64,000 bases of DNA from Tetrahymena elliotti 4EA (Eukaryota; Ciliophora; Oligohymenophorea; Hymenostomatida; Tetrahymenidae). The DNA lies in assembly GCA_000231825.2 (NCBI GenBank), contig JH720383.1, positions 186,001-250,000 of the forward strand, written 5' to 3'. Below are positions 1-13,400 of the stretch, in pieces (the stretch's first letter is position 1; every line of letters begins with the position of its first letter). Position numbers and translations under genes: made by a program. The notes beneath the pieces were generated by a model. The model saw only the letters and a program-made list of their open reading frames with translations, did no database searches and had not been told where the DNA came from.

Positions 1-1
1 A

Positions 2-3000
2 AATGATGAAAACTAACAGTAAATACATTAGTATCAACCCCAAACACCAAATATTAATAATGATGATAATAAAATGAATGATAATTAGAGTAATAATACT
101 AATTAAAATGACAAACAGAGTAGGTAATTTTTACATAGAAATGGAACTTTACAGATATTTGCTTTAAATAAAGATGATAGAGATTCTATTTCTCCTAGCG
201 AGAAGGGGTTATAGCCTCAAAACTAAATAACTAGCGATTCTAAAAAATAATCTTTGGTAAAAAGCACTACTAAACAGTACACAAGAAATGGAAAATCCTT
301 CTTTAATTCACCCAGTATTAAATATAATAAGCATGTATCAAAAGTGTTTGCATCAAATATAAACCCATCTTTTACCAATTTTGGTGATGTGTAAGAGATC
401 TTACAAAGTTAATAGGCTAGTAGTAAAAAATGGAATTTTATAAATAGTTTCTTCAAGCTTATTAAAGTAAAGAACAAGTTTTTAGATTTAATTAACTAAA
501 GACCAATTAAAGTAAGTGAAAGATCTTTTGTAATGGATTAGTCAGATGGCATTTATTCAGCTCATAAAAAATAAATACAACAAAAATCGTTATTTAACAA
601 AATATTCATTTACACTTTTCACCCAGCCTCTCCAGTGACTATTTCTGTTAAAGCAGTCATGCTCTTTGTTACAATTTACAATTTATTTTTCGTCCCTCTC
701 ATTGTAGGTTTTTAGATAGATATGGCTTCAGATATTGTATTGCTTTAATAAATAAGCGGGATAGCCTATTTGTTTGAAATTTTTTTAAATTTCAGAATAG
801 CAATTTATGTCAAGGGAGAGATTTAAACAGATCTAAGGGTTATCGCTAAAGATTATGTTAATTTCAATTTTTTATTAGATGCTATTAGTGTAATTGGGTG
901 TGCATTAGGTACACTGAATACATATTTTACTTTATTTACCTTAGTCAGAATAACTAATGTATTCACATATACTAACTATATTAACAATCACTTTTATTTT
1001 GCAGAAAGATTTTATAAAACATGGACATTAACTAGACTTATTATTTTCATTATATTTATGGCACATATTTTTGCTTGCATTTTTCATTATATAGGATTGC
1101 ATCATCTAGATAGTCTTAGTTTTAAAAGCTGGCTCCATTAGTATTAAATAGAGAGTGAATAATGGTAGATTAGATATAATTATTCTTTATATTATTCTTT
1201 TATAACTATGATCACTATCGGTTATGGAGATATAGCACCTTAAAATTCACATGAAAGAATAGCTTGTATAGTCTTTGCTCTTTCATCAAGCATTATTTTT
1301 TCATTTTCTATTAACACCATAGGAAATATCTTCTAAGACTATTTTAGTAAATTCTAGTATTAGCTTCAAATAAGATATAATGCAATCAAATTTTTAGGAT
1401 CTAGATCTATTGATAAAAACTTGCAACTTAGAATTCTCAAATATATTGAATATATTCATGAAATAGATAGAGAGTCACCAGAAAAAGGACTTTAAATTAT
1501 GAATTAGGTATCTGAAGAGCTCAAAACATAAGTATTTTAAGAATATTATGGAAAAATTCTTTAGCAAAATAAGCATTTTTCATTAAATTATAGTAAATCT
1601 ACAATTCTTAAATTATCGCTTAAAGTTAAAGAGAAAATGTTTGCTCCAGGCGAAATTTTATTTGAATAAGGTGATTAAGATGAAAGGCTTTATTACATAA
1701 TTAAAGGAGAGTGTGAATTTTATTTGAAAAGCAAAGAGGGTTCTAAAAATTTTTTTCATAAAGCTTTGTTTCAACAAACGAATCAGTAATTTTTTGGGTA
1801 TAAAGGGTTTATATCAGGGATTCCCAGAGAATTCAGTTGTAGATCTCTTAATGTAAGCCATGTTTTTTACATCTAAAGAGAAGATTTGATTAAAATACTT
1901 AAATAAGATCCTCAAGATTATGAATAATTTTGTAGAATCAAAGATTAATTCTTATTCTATACTAACTCTTTGGGCGAATTATGCTTTGCTTGCAAAAATT
2001 TTGGTCATACTTTAACCTAGTGTAATAGAATTCATTATGTAAAGAATAGAAGTCTTTTAATATAAAAATACAATTACTGTGAATAACAAAAAAGAAATCC
2101 ACATCAAAGAAAATCAAATAAATTCAAAACACTATAAGAAATTGATAATGTTAATTTTTCAGTTCTAAGTTACAAAAAGAATATAATAATAGACATAATA
2201 AAGGAAGAAATAAATGGTCAAATAGTGGAATAGTATGTATAATTTTTATAGAAAGAACCCGTAGATAAAGTTATGACATATTTACCATATTTAGTGTTTT
2301 AAGAAGAAGGAATAGTACTTAAACACTAAAGTGATGATTCAGTCAATAGTTAAACTAATAACACATAAACAGAATCTGATAGTAGTTAATCTGATATAGA
2401 AGAAGATAATACAAAAAAACAAACCATGAACTCTATTGAAGAAACACTGGAAGATAATTTAAGTTAATCAGCTTAGAGTAATAAAAATGTTAAAATTTAA
2501 CTAAAGAGTGATTAGAAATCGAATAAAGATAAAAGTTCATATAAATAATATGCCTAATAGGCTTTGAAAGAATTTGAGAATAATAGCAAATAAAATTTAA
2601 AGAGTGAATTAATTGATAATCTCTAACATGAAGAAGAAGATAATAATTAATAAATAACTAATGATGATTTAGCTGATAACTCAAACTAAGATTTTAACGA
2701 AAATATTTTAATCAATAAAAGTATTGACTCAATAAATAAGGAAATAAACCTTTAAAAATAAGAAAAATTAATAGCTGAGTAAAAATAGACAGAATTTAAA
2801 GATGAAATATTAGAATAAGATTAAAAAAATTTTGATGAAATAATTGATGATTTAAATTTTGAGCAAAATGAATTAGTATTACTATCTCCTAATACTAATG
2901 TTAATATAGACTAAAATGATCCACTCAATAATAAAGAGGAAATATCCATTACTTCTTCTAGTAATTCGTTACATGATTAATTGAGAATTTAAAATTATTA

Positions 3001-3901
3001 CAAACAATTTTAAAACAAGGAAAATGAGAGTATAATATCACCCTTAGAAAATAAACAATAAAAATTAAATAATTAGCAAACAGATTTTATAAATAATAAT
3101 TTCTTTAAAAACAAACAAAAAAACTAAAGTAATAAACTTGAAGAAGGAACTGATTTGAATCAAAATTATTTTTAGAAGAAAAATGATTAAAATTTAAAAT
3201 TTAAATCAAGCTTAAAAAACACTGCTCCATCATTTGGAAATTCAACTAGATCTCAAAGTAAAAAGTTAGATTAAGATTAATATAAAACTATGGATAAATA
3301 ATCTTTCAATTCTAAATTTTCTCTTACTAAAGCAGCAATAGATTTAAATTATAAAGAGAAGAGATTTTCTCAAATTCCTGTTTGTCGATCTATTTTTGGT
3401 AGTATAAAAGAAAGTGGTTTTTCATAAAAAACAAATTCAAGCTTAGATTCTGTTACATAGTAATATAATATTCAGCCTTTACAAAAGCTTAGAAAATAGT
3501 CAATTCAACCAAGTATTTATACTAGGTAATATTAGAACAGAGAATAAGATAACAGTGTTTAAAAAAGCTTTAAAAAAATAATATCATATGCCGAACTACC
3601 TGATATCAATCCAGATTCAGACAAAATCAACAAAGATTTTTCGAAATCATAAGATAAAAGTTAAAAGTACTTTTTATTACAAAAATTTAGCCATCAGCTC
3701 TTAGATCTGTATATACTTGATTTTGAAACTTTAAAAGAATATAAAAATTATTTCCCTCATAATAATGCTTCAGTTGTTTGTAAAAGCCTTAAAAAGCAAA
3801 ATATAAACAATGTTGTAACATAAAAGAAATTAATCACTAAAGAATTACAAAGAGCATAAACAAAATATTAAGGTAAAATAAGTCTTGAAATACCTTAATG
3901 A
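2..3901 (+). CDS. Potassium channel with cyclic-nucleotide-binding domain (5' partial)
   Basis: One open frame without TGA runs from the window edge to TGA at 3899-3901 (1,299 visible residues, TAA/TAG read as Gln; no intron seen). The true start probably lies upstream. After a polar N-terminus come six membrane segments (about residues 215-440). The pore helix leads into a K+ selectivity filter, T-I-G-Y-G-D, at 1214-1231. The S4 segment has few Arg (LFTLVRITNVF), so strong voltage gating is doubtful. A cyclic-nucleotide-binding domain follows (from about residue 546, APGEILFEQGDQDERLYYII). Its phosphate-binding cassette reads FGYKGFISGIPRE: the Arg is present, but the Glu usual after FG is absent. 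A CCHC knuckle, C-x2-C-x4-H-x4-C, lies at 1982-2023. The last ~600 residues are Gln/Asn/Ser/Lys-rich and probably disordered. Large families of such channels are known in ciliates; the exact subtype is not assigned. Confidence 0.85.
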
Positions 3902-4484
3902 AATTAAAAATATTAATAGTTAAATTAAGTATATAAAGTTAAATAATTTTTATATTATAAATACAGATATTTGAAATAAACTCACTCTTTTATTTTTCTA
4001 AATATCAAAATTGTTTTATCAAATTATCAGATTGTAAATTTTTTGTAAAATTAATCTTAAATTATATTTAAATGAAGAATTTGATGCTAAAATCAGAACT
4101 ATTAAAATATATTAAATAGTTTGTTTAGAATCATTTTATTTTTTATTTTCTATTGATATAGATTATTCCACTTAAATTTTTAAAAATAAAAAAACCCAAT
4201 AAAAAACAATATACTGCTTGTTAATATTAAAAGTAACTACTCTATAAGCAAAGAATATGAGTTATTTTTTATAAATTGTACCTATAATAAATTTGCACAA
4301 ATATATTCTACAACTTATGATTAATTGAAAGTAATATTAAATAAATATTACCAATTTTTTAATATTTTCCAGTCCTAAAAATTCATACATAATTTATAAT
4401 CAATCACAAAGCGAAAAAAGATTTACTTGCAAACTATTCTTAATTTAAATTTTCTTTTCCATCAATTTTGTAATAATTTTAGAA
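3902..4484. other. Intergenic AT-rich spacer
   Basis: Spacer between two genes on the same strand, so it should hold the 3' end signals of the channel gene and the promoter of the dynein gene. I see only AT-rich sequence with short A and T runs, no long frame in the ciliate code and no recognisable motif. Confidence 0.6.
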
Positions 4485-7400
4485 ATGAAAGGAGGTTTTT
4501 ATGGTATAAGTTAGAGTAATTCAACAAAATCTTTAAATGATCCATTTTTATCAAGGCATGGATCATCAAATTCTTTAAATTATTAACAAAGCAGTGAATT
4601 CGATGTATAAAAAATTCCTTAGTAGACTCTTGATACCATAGAAAAAATGCAATAGCTGCGTAATAAATTTCCTTATCTAAAAAGCTCATACAATGTATTT
4701 TATTGTTATTTTAAAATATAAAATTCATGCCAAATTTAAATTTCTTTTTTTTAGAGTGCACGAAACAATTCTTCAGGGTATTTATTTGGACACACACAGA
4801 TTTAGTTTAATGAAAAGCAAACGAATTAAGGAATTTAATCTTAAAGAAATTCATCATTAAATTTGCATTAGAACTAAAATGATAATAACAAAAATGGTGA
4901 TGAAATAAAATAAACACGCAGAAGAAATAAACCTCTTTCAATAGATTTTAATGCTATATTTAAAGTTAATTAAGATAAAATACGTCCAGAGCTATAAGAA
5001 ACTAAAAGTATTATGATCGATTATTCAAATTTAAGAGGTTCTACATCTACTAAAGTATTGAATAATTTATATATATTATTTATATATTTTTCTTTTGATA
5101 AAATTTAATTTTAAAATGGATAGAATTTAAGAGATAAAAAGGCAATAGATTTTTAAAAAAACTAATCCCTTTTAAGCCTACCTGAGATATAATCACTGCC
5201 TAAAAATTTGGTTAAAAACTACCAAATTTCTTAATTATTGAGGAAAGTAGGTGAATAATAGTAAGAATTTCAGCTAAATTCTCCAAAGTATTTGTCTCAC
5301 TAATCAAGTAGATACTAGTCTTACACAAGTTCTTTCTATCCATCAAAGAAAAAAAAAGAAAAAATAGATATAACCTTCTTAAGAGTGGACTTTTTTTAGT
5401 CTGATGAAGCATATCTCATTAAATTTCCTAAAATATAGCTAATTCAAGTAAAGTATTTTAATCTTCAAATAAATTAGTAATTTTTAAATTATTTTAAAAG
5501 GTCTCTAGCTTAGAAAATTTTGATGAATATTAAGTTTTTGATGAAGACCCTTAGATAATACTATCAAAAGGGCATGTTAGAGCACATTCTAAGTGGTCAG
5601 ACTTGAATGGAAATTATGAATGGCTAGAATGTTTAGTAAAATCTTATAATCCAGAAACAAAAAAATTTATAATAAAGTGGATAAGAAACAATTAAGAGAA
5701 AGAAGTATTTAAATAAAAGATAGATTTATTAATGACTTTTAATGATTTTTAAATGATATTAATAGGTTACCAGATTAAATTTAATTTATGAAAACGAAAC
5801 TATTGAGTAAGGAGTTACTAGATTTAAGAAAGCTAAAGAAAAGAGAGATTAACTTATACATATACTTTAAATGAGATAATCAACAGAAAGTTAAGATGGA
5901 CCTGTTTTGTAATATTAAAAGGATATTATGAAGAGAATCTTTGAAAAGTAAAATTTTTTAAGGGGTATCTTTTTTACTTGATGAAAAAAATTTTATTTCA
6001 AGGATATTTTCATTTGAAGGAATGAAGCTATAAATTTAAAGACAAGAAAGTGATATTATCAATGAAATATTGTATGAATATAAATTTAATTTAATAAAAT
6101 TTATTTATGACATAAGCAGAGTTTAGAGTATTGAAGAGTACTATTAAATGTAAATTATTATTACATCTTTCTTCATTGTACTTAAATATTTATAAATTAT
6201 ATAGCTACTTTCCTTTAAGAGAATAAGCTATGAAAGGTATGAAACAAGCAAATATAGATAAACAAATAGAATGTTAAAATATAAGCTAAGAAGAATATAA
6301 AAACATTATGAATAAATTAGATAAAAACTATTAAGTTATAAAATATGTTACTAAAAATCAAAACCAAAAAAGAGTTAAAATATTTGAAGATTAAAATTAG
6401 ACTTAAGAAGCAAACTCAGAATAAGAGAAAAAAGAATAATAAAGTGCTAATGCTACTCCTAAAAATGTTCAAAAATAAAATTTTGGTTTTTTAACATCTA
6501 CAGAATAATAAAAATCTTCAATACTTTAAGGTGGAAAATAAAACATTAAAGAAATAGTTAGATATATAATAGTAAAAGAAAGCAAATTTAATTATGAGAT
6601 TTCTAATACATCTCATCTTGAACACTTGTAATAATTGTTGAAAAATGACATGGTTCTGTCTATTGATAAAAAGTATGATGTAGTTAGGATAGTACTTCCT
6701 ATGGTATTAATTAAAAAAATTGTAAAATTAGAATTAAAAATATTTTAATAATTTATAGGTTGCAAGATTTGTTAAACACATTAGTGATAATAAAATTTTT
6801 AAATTCAATTAAAATTCTAAAAGTTAATTTAAAGAGGATGCTCTTACAGAATTCAAAAGTAAGTTATATTTTTAGTATTATTATATTTAATTTAAAAAAA
6901 TAATAACAGATATGCAGTCTGACATCTTAAAATAAGTGAAAAAAATAATTAGAGTATTAGATAAGATACAAGTATATTTTATACTTTTCAATACTTTTGA
7001 ATATTTAACTATTTTAAATATAAAGTAAGCAATTGAAGAAATGAATTTAGATAATAGAAAATAGTACTAACTATAATATACAGATCATAGATAAGCTGAT
7101 GAATAAAGAGAAAAAGTTCTTGAAAGAGTAGTGAGCATGTAATCAATCTATTTTAAATTTGTATTCTCACAAAAATATACATTAAAATTTATTGTATGAT
7201 TAGAGTTAATTCATAAGTTTATAGTAGTCTAAACCAAACTGTTGAATAATCTTTCGAGATTTTACTTTAAAATATGGAGATATATTATAGTATTCTCCCC
7301 TTCGAGAGTATATACGAACCAATTTTAAAAGCTATTTACCCTAATTTTTATGAGAAGCGTATCCAACAAAGAATGAAGCTTCAAATTTTAGTAAAAGTTT

Positions 7401-10400
7401 AAATTTAACAATAACAATTTTTATTAAATAAAATTATTATTAAGAAAAACTAAGATAAAGCAAATGCCCAAGATCAAAAGGAGAATCAAAATTTGCCTAT
7501 ATAATCATTACAAGTATATTCGTTTCTAATAATTTGAATATATTTTAGATAAAATTTTAAATAAATATTTAGTCCATTACTAATTAAGAATAATTTAACT
7601 AATAAATTGAAAGTGAAAAGTTTAGCAGAAAAGTAAAATTTTAGATATTGTTATCTTTTTAAAAAAAATTGTATTTTAAATAAATTAGAGCTTCAAAAAA
7701 TCTTTGAGGCTTATTGAAATAGATAGCTAAAATAGATCTCTAAAAAATATATAATCATATAGACTGACAAGTCGAACTACAAATTAATTATTTATAGAAG
7801 AAGAAAATAATGAACTTTAGAATTAAACAAATAAAGAAAATTAATTCACTAAAGATTCTAAGATAGTTTTCCATTTATATCAATCATTAATGGAGATTCT
7901 TTTGACAGGTAAATTAGTATTTAATATTCACAAATATATTTTCAACCAACTAATTTTAATTAATTTAGATTACAATCTTCACATTAAATACCTTAACATG
8001 AATAAACTTAAATTAAAGCCAATATTTACTTTTAAAGTTAAAATTTTATCTGAAAAGATACCTGCTGAGAAAAAGTTAATTTAAAACATTAAAAAGAATA
8101 TTTTAGTAAATAAAGCAGATAATAAGCAATAGTTTGAAAACATATTAGATATTTAAAGAGGAAAACTTTATGAATATAAAATTTTATTAATGAGGGATAT
8201 TTTTGATGAATGTGCAAAAAGGAATTTTGGTGAATATGAAATATCTGATTTACCAAATATAAGTGTAAATTCTCATACAATAAATATGTTTTTAATCAAT
8301 TAAATAAAAGAAAAAAGGTATAATTTATAGTCGATTAGGGTGGTTTAATTTTAGTGAGTACTTATTTTAAACTGAACCACCACTAGATACATTTGAAAAT
8401 GAATTCAAAAATATTTTTTAGATGGGATTAACCTAAATCTAATAACTCAAACTTATTTAAAGAGAGGAGGCAATTTATGAAAATGAAAAAGAAAAAATCC
8501 CTAACTATTTTACTTAAAATGAACTTTAAGCTTACTATGAAAAATACTCAAATAGCATAGAAGAATTCTTGATCTGGTCTGTTTATGGAATACATTCTTT
8601 TATGGCTATTATTTTAAAATTAGAGTTTTATTTTTTGTTCTCTCAGAAATTTGAACCCTATTTACAAAATGAGCTCAACTAGAATGTATCTATTATTTTT
8701 ATTTATTTTATCATTAATTTACATTTTTCATAGTCTCTCACTAACTTTTTTGAGGAAATTGAAAGAATGCAAAGAGATAGAGATTTTGTAAAAATAAACA
8801 TACCCAATTATGTAAATTTAGGAGTTATTTTATTAGATGTTTAGAAATTTAAAGTTGACCTTATTTCTGAAATCGAATCCAAAATTAAGGTAGCTAAGGT
8901 TTTACTTTAATAAAAATGTGAGGATACAATTAATTTAATTGATAAATTGAATGAAGAAATGCATAAAACATTAGATGTTGATCCAGTATCAATATCTGAG
9001 TTTATAACTATGAATATTTATTTGTAAGGAGAAAACATCCAAAGACATTTCTTAAAATTTGAAGAAAGTATGGATATTATAAATGTAATTATTGAAAAAT
9101 TAGAAAAAGAAGAAATTGAAATAAGTTCTTACATAGGATAAAAACTCATGCTACCATCCATGCTTAGAGGATTATATGATTTAAAGGTAATATTTACTTT
9201 TTATATGGATTAATTAATCTATGGTTTTTGCTATAAAAGAGCAAGAAAGAGTAAAAACAAAAAGAAATGAAAACAAAATTTCAAAAGATGCATTCAGATA
9301 AGAAAAACTTGATATCCTAAGAAATCGATTAAATAGAAATAGAAATATTTGAATTCAAAAAATTAAATGATATTCAGAATTCATTTGCTTACGCTTTGAA
9401 TGCTGATACTTTAAAGTCCAGGCTTGAAATTTTGGCTCAAAAAGTAGAGGATGTTGAGTATGAATAACGTCACTTTTAAATTTTTGATGAGGAACCTTTA
9501 CCAATACAAGATATTATTTAAGATTATGATTACTATTACAAACTTTGGAAGTTCTCAAGTGACTGGAAATATGTAAAAATTTAATAAAAAATTTTATTTA
9601 CTAGTTAAAATTATAAATAAAAGAAAAAAGAAAACTGGTTAAGCAAGCCTTTAGTTTTCCACACATAAAACTCCTTAAATTAGAATGACATGAAAGAAAT
9701 AGCTTAAACTCTTGAGCAAGGAATGATGGTCTTGAAAGAAGTAGGAGATTACTTTGAAAAATATAATAGTGATTTACTTAAAGTTTGTGATGATTTAGAA
9801 AATTAAATTTCTGAGTTTGAAAATGTTTTAGATTTACTAAACTAAGTTAGAGATGAAGCCTTTAAAATTGAGCACTGGATTGTAAGTTTTATATATCTCA
9901 TACTTTATTAATTATTATTCAAAATAAAAAAGAAAATATTTGAGGTTATGTACCCAGATAATGAAGTTAAAAAATAGTAAATCAGATAACAAGGTTTAAA
10001 TAATTAGTTAACATTAGACATACTACTTAAAGATGACATTCTAGGCAGTTTAGCTTATGTAGAAAAAATATCAGGGGTAAAACTTTAAGTAAATATTTAT
10101 AATTTTAACTTTTAATTTCTAATAATAGTAAGCAAGAAAAGAACACCAAGTTCATTAAAGCATATTAAACATGGAAAATGAACTCAAAGATATAAAGTTT
10201 ATTATAGTAGATTATCATGGTATATTGATGATTAAGGAGGTTGAAAAAATAGTATCCTTATTGAGATCTCAATTCTTTTAAATTGAAGACATGATTAAAA
10301 ATAAAAACTATCACAAAGAAGATTTTGCCATAAAGCTTAGTGATCTAGAATATGTAATTAAAAATAGTAGAAAAACTATTAAAGATATCTCTAAAATATA

Positions 10401-13400
10401 AAATATGTTAATTCAATACTATCCAATCTTTAAGTTTAAAAAGAACTTAAATTATTTAAAAGAGTTTAATCTTTTGTTCAATAGATCTAAGGATTCTTTA
10501 TTACCCATAGTTGAGGAGCTATCTAAGAGAGGAATGAGTTATTTTATAAATATTTTCATCAAAAATGATGATGATAAAATCTATTAAGAATAATTTAAAT
10601 GTAAATTTTAAAAAATTAAATTATCAGTTTAATTATTTTTTTTTAATTTTTAGAAAAATTCAAGGCCATTATTTAAATGCTGGAAAAAATTGGAAATAAT
10701 ATTTAGTTAGTCATAAAGCATGTTCGTTCAAGCAATAGTCGTTACTTCTTTATGAGTAATCATCAGATTTTACACTTATGTTCATTGGTCCTTTCTCCTT
10801 TGGTATTAATTTTTATTCTTAAATAAAATTTAGAGAGAATAAAATATTTTTTGAAAATAGGAATTTATGAGATTTTTAACTCAAGTTTTTCCAGGAATTA
10901 TTGATTTTAAAATAGCAGTTTCTAAAGAAAATAATAAAGGATTGGGAGAAGAATATAAGATTACTTCTATTATCAATGAATATAAAGAAGAGATTAGATT
11001 AGATAAATATAAAATACTCCATTCTTTACAAGAGTGGGATGACCCTCCAACATTCACTGTAATTAGGGAAATAGAACTTTTTTAAATAAAATACATAAAA
11101 TAGTAAATTACTTAATTTTTTATACCTATGGTTACTAACTCTTATAATTACACAATACTTTGGAACTTGGTTACTTCAAAGCAAACTATTTTTCAAGTAA
11201 ATTAGTTATCTCAAAAATTATTTTGCTAAAAATTCATTTAAAATTAGGTTCTTTTTGTTATAAACGATATCATATTCTATCATGATTTATCCATGATTAT
11301 TTATCTGCAAACAGAGCCCAGTAAAGATACTATCTAAAATTTGATTGTGTTAAGAGACACAATTTAAAATTAACTGAAAGTTTTAGTTTAAGGTTTAAGT
11401 ATGTCTATGAAGTAGGGTCTCAGTAAAGAACAGTTTGTCTAAGTTTCATAGTTTATTCTTTAAATCAGATATCATCTAGACATTATCAATTATTTCTTGG
11501 AAAATTAAGTGTTTACTATCGATCAGTTTGAATATCTAATTTTACCTAAAGTATGTTTATTCTTTTCCAAATTATTAATTATAAAAATGTTTATTAGATA
11601 ACATTAGATATGCCTAAAGGATTAATGAAAGCAAACATAGGAGATATTATGAAGAAAACAAAAGAAAATGTAATTTATTAGATAAGTACATATGAAAATA
11701 TTAGTGAAATGCCTCCTATCTCTAAGTCAAGTGATTACTTATAAGAATTTCAGGGAAAAGACTTTTAAATTTCTATGATTTCATTGAATTATAAAATGAA
11801 TTATTAATATGAAATTATTCCAATCTTGTAGGGATATGTGTTTACTCCTTGTACAAATAAGATTTTTGTAAAAATAGCATCAGCATTTTGTAGTTAACTT
11901 GGATCATTAATTGTAGGTCCAGATGCTTCTGGGAAACTTGAGTGCGTTAAAGCTTTATGCTTTTACTTAGCAAAACCTCTTTTTATATGGGAATTTGATA
12001 ACAGTCAAAAATACGACAGTGTAAATTAAATATTAACAGGTGTTTCATCTGGAGGATACTGGCTATACATAAAAAACCTTTAAAATTGTTCTACTGGTAT
12101 TTTAAGCACACTTGCCTAAATAGTTTTTCTGATAAGAAAATCAGTAAATTTTTAAATTAGTTTTAAAAGTTTTATAAAATTTTATATATTTAAAAGTTAG
12201 TCACTGGATAAAGAAGTTTTTAGCTAATAAATTAAAGCTATGTTATTTAAGATAATTGTTGCATTTTAGGAGGATTTAATATAAGATAAGATACACTTTT
12301 GAACTAAATTAAATTTGAGGAACTCCCTAAGGGTATATTAGAAAATTTTAGATGTATTAACGTTATTCAGCCTAACCATGATGTTATAATTAAATAATAC
12401 TTCTTGCTTTTAGGATTTGATGATATTGAAAGAAATGTTTACAATATGCAACTATTTTTAGAGTATATATCAACTTACTATACTAATTAGATACTATCAG
12501 TTAAAGATAATATAGAGAAAGATGATATTAGTAAACTAAGAATGTACAATAGCTTTTCAATCAACTAAATTGTCAATCTGAAAAGTTTAATGCTTATATT
12601 AAGGTATAGCTAAGATCTAATTACTTAAAAAAAAGGTGATATCTATTCAGATCCAACAAGTATATTATAATCTGCAATTGAAAATTATTTTAAGTAAATA
12701 AATATATTAAATTAATCCTGCATTTTCTAACTCATTCTTTTTTTAGATGCTCGCTAACAGAAGATTAGTTCAAAGTGGTTATGTAATCATTTAAGAGAAT
12801 CTTTGATAACAGAAAAGAAGAATTTTCTTATAAAACTTTATTTTCAAAGGCTTATGAGTCTACATAAGAAAAAATAAATTAATGGCTGAGTGAAAGAAAT
12901 GTGAAAATAAATGATAAAATAAATGAATACATTTAAATTATGTTACCTCTAAGCATTCATAACTAAACATTCTTATTATATGGATAAACTGGCAAGTAAA
13001 AAAGTTTTTTAATAAAACTTTTAGCTTTTATAAACTCTAGATATTAAAGTAAATCTTTTTAAAGATACTCTTTAATTTACTAAAATATTAATTAGGAAAA
13101 AATTTCTTCTTAAATTGGATCAAAGTTGATGGTGTAAAAGAAAACAAGCTTATTGGTGGCTATGATGAAAATGGTATTATTTTAATTGAATTTTAGTAGA
13201 ATCTTAAAAAGAATTTTAAAAAGGATAATGGAATGATGGTATCTTAATATAAATGATGAATGCAATTAGAAATTATGAATCCGCAGAAAATTAAGATTTT
13301 AGGGATATCATGAATTTTGAGAGGCACTTTTGCTCATAATTGGCTGATTAATTTGGTAAAAATCCTATGTCCTAAGTAAAGTAGAAAAAAGCTTAGGTTG

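Noticed and set aside
36..52. CCCCAAACACCAA stretch at the window start, reminiscent of ciliate telomere repeats (CCCCAA)
   Set aside because: A single partial unit inside the open frame of the channel gene; no tandem array.
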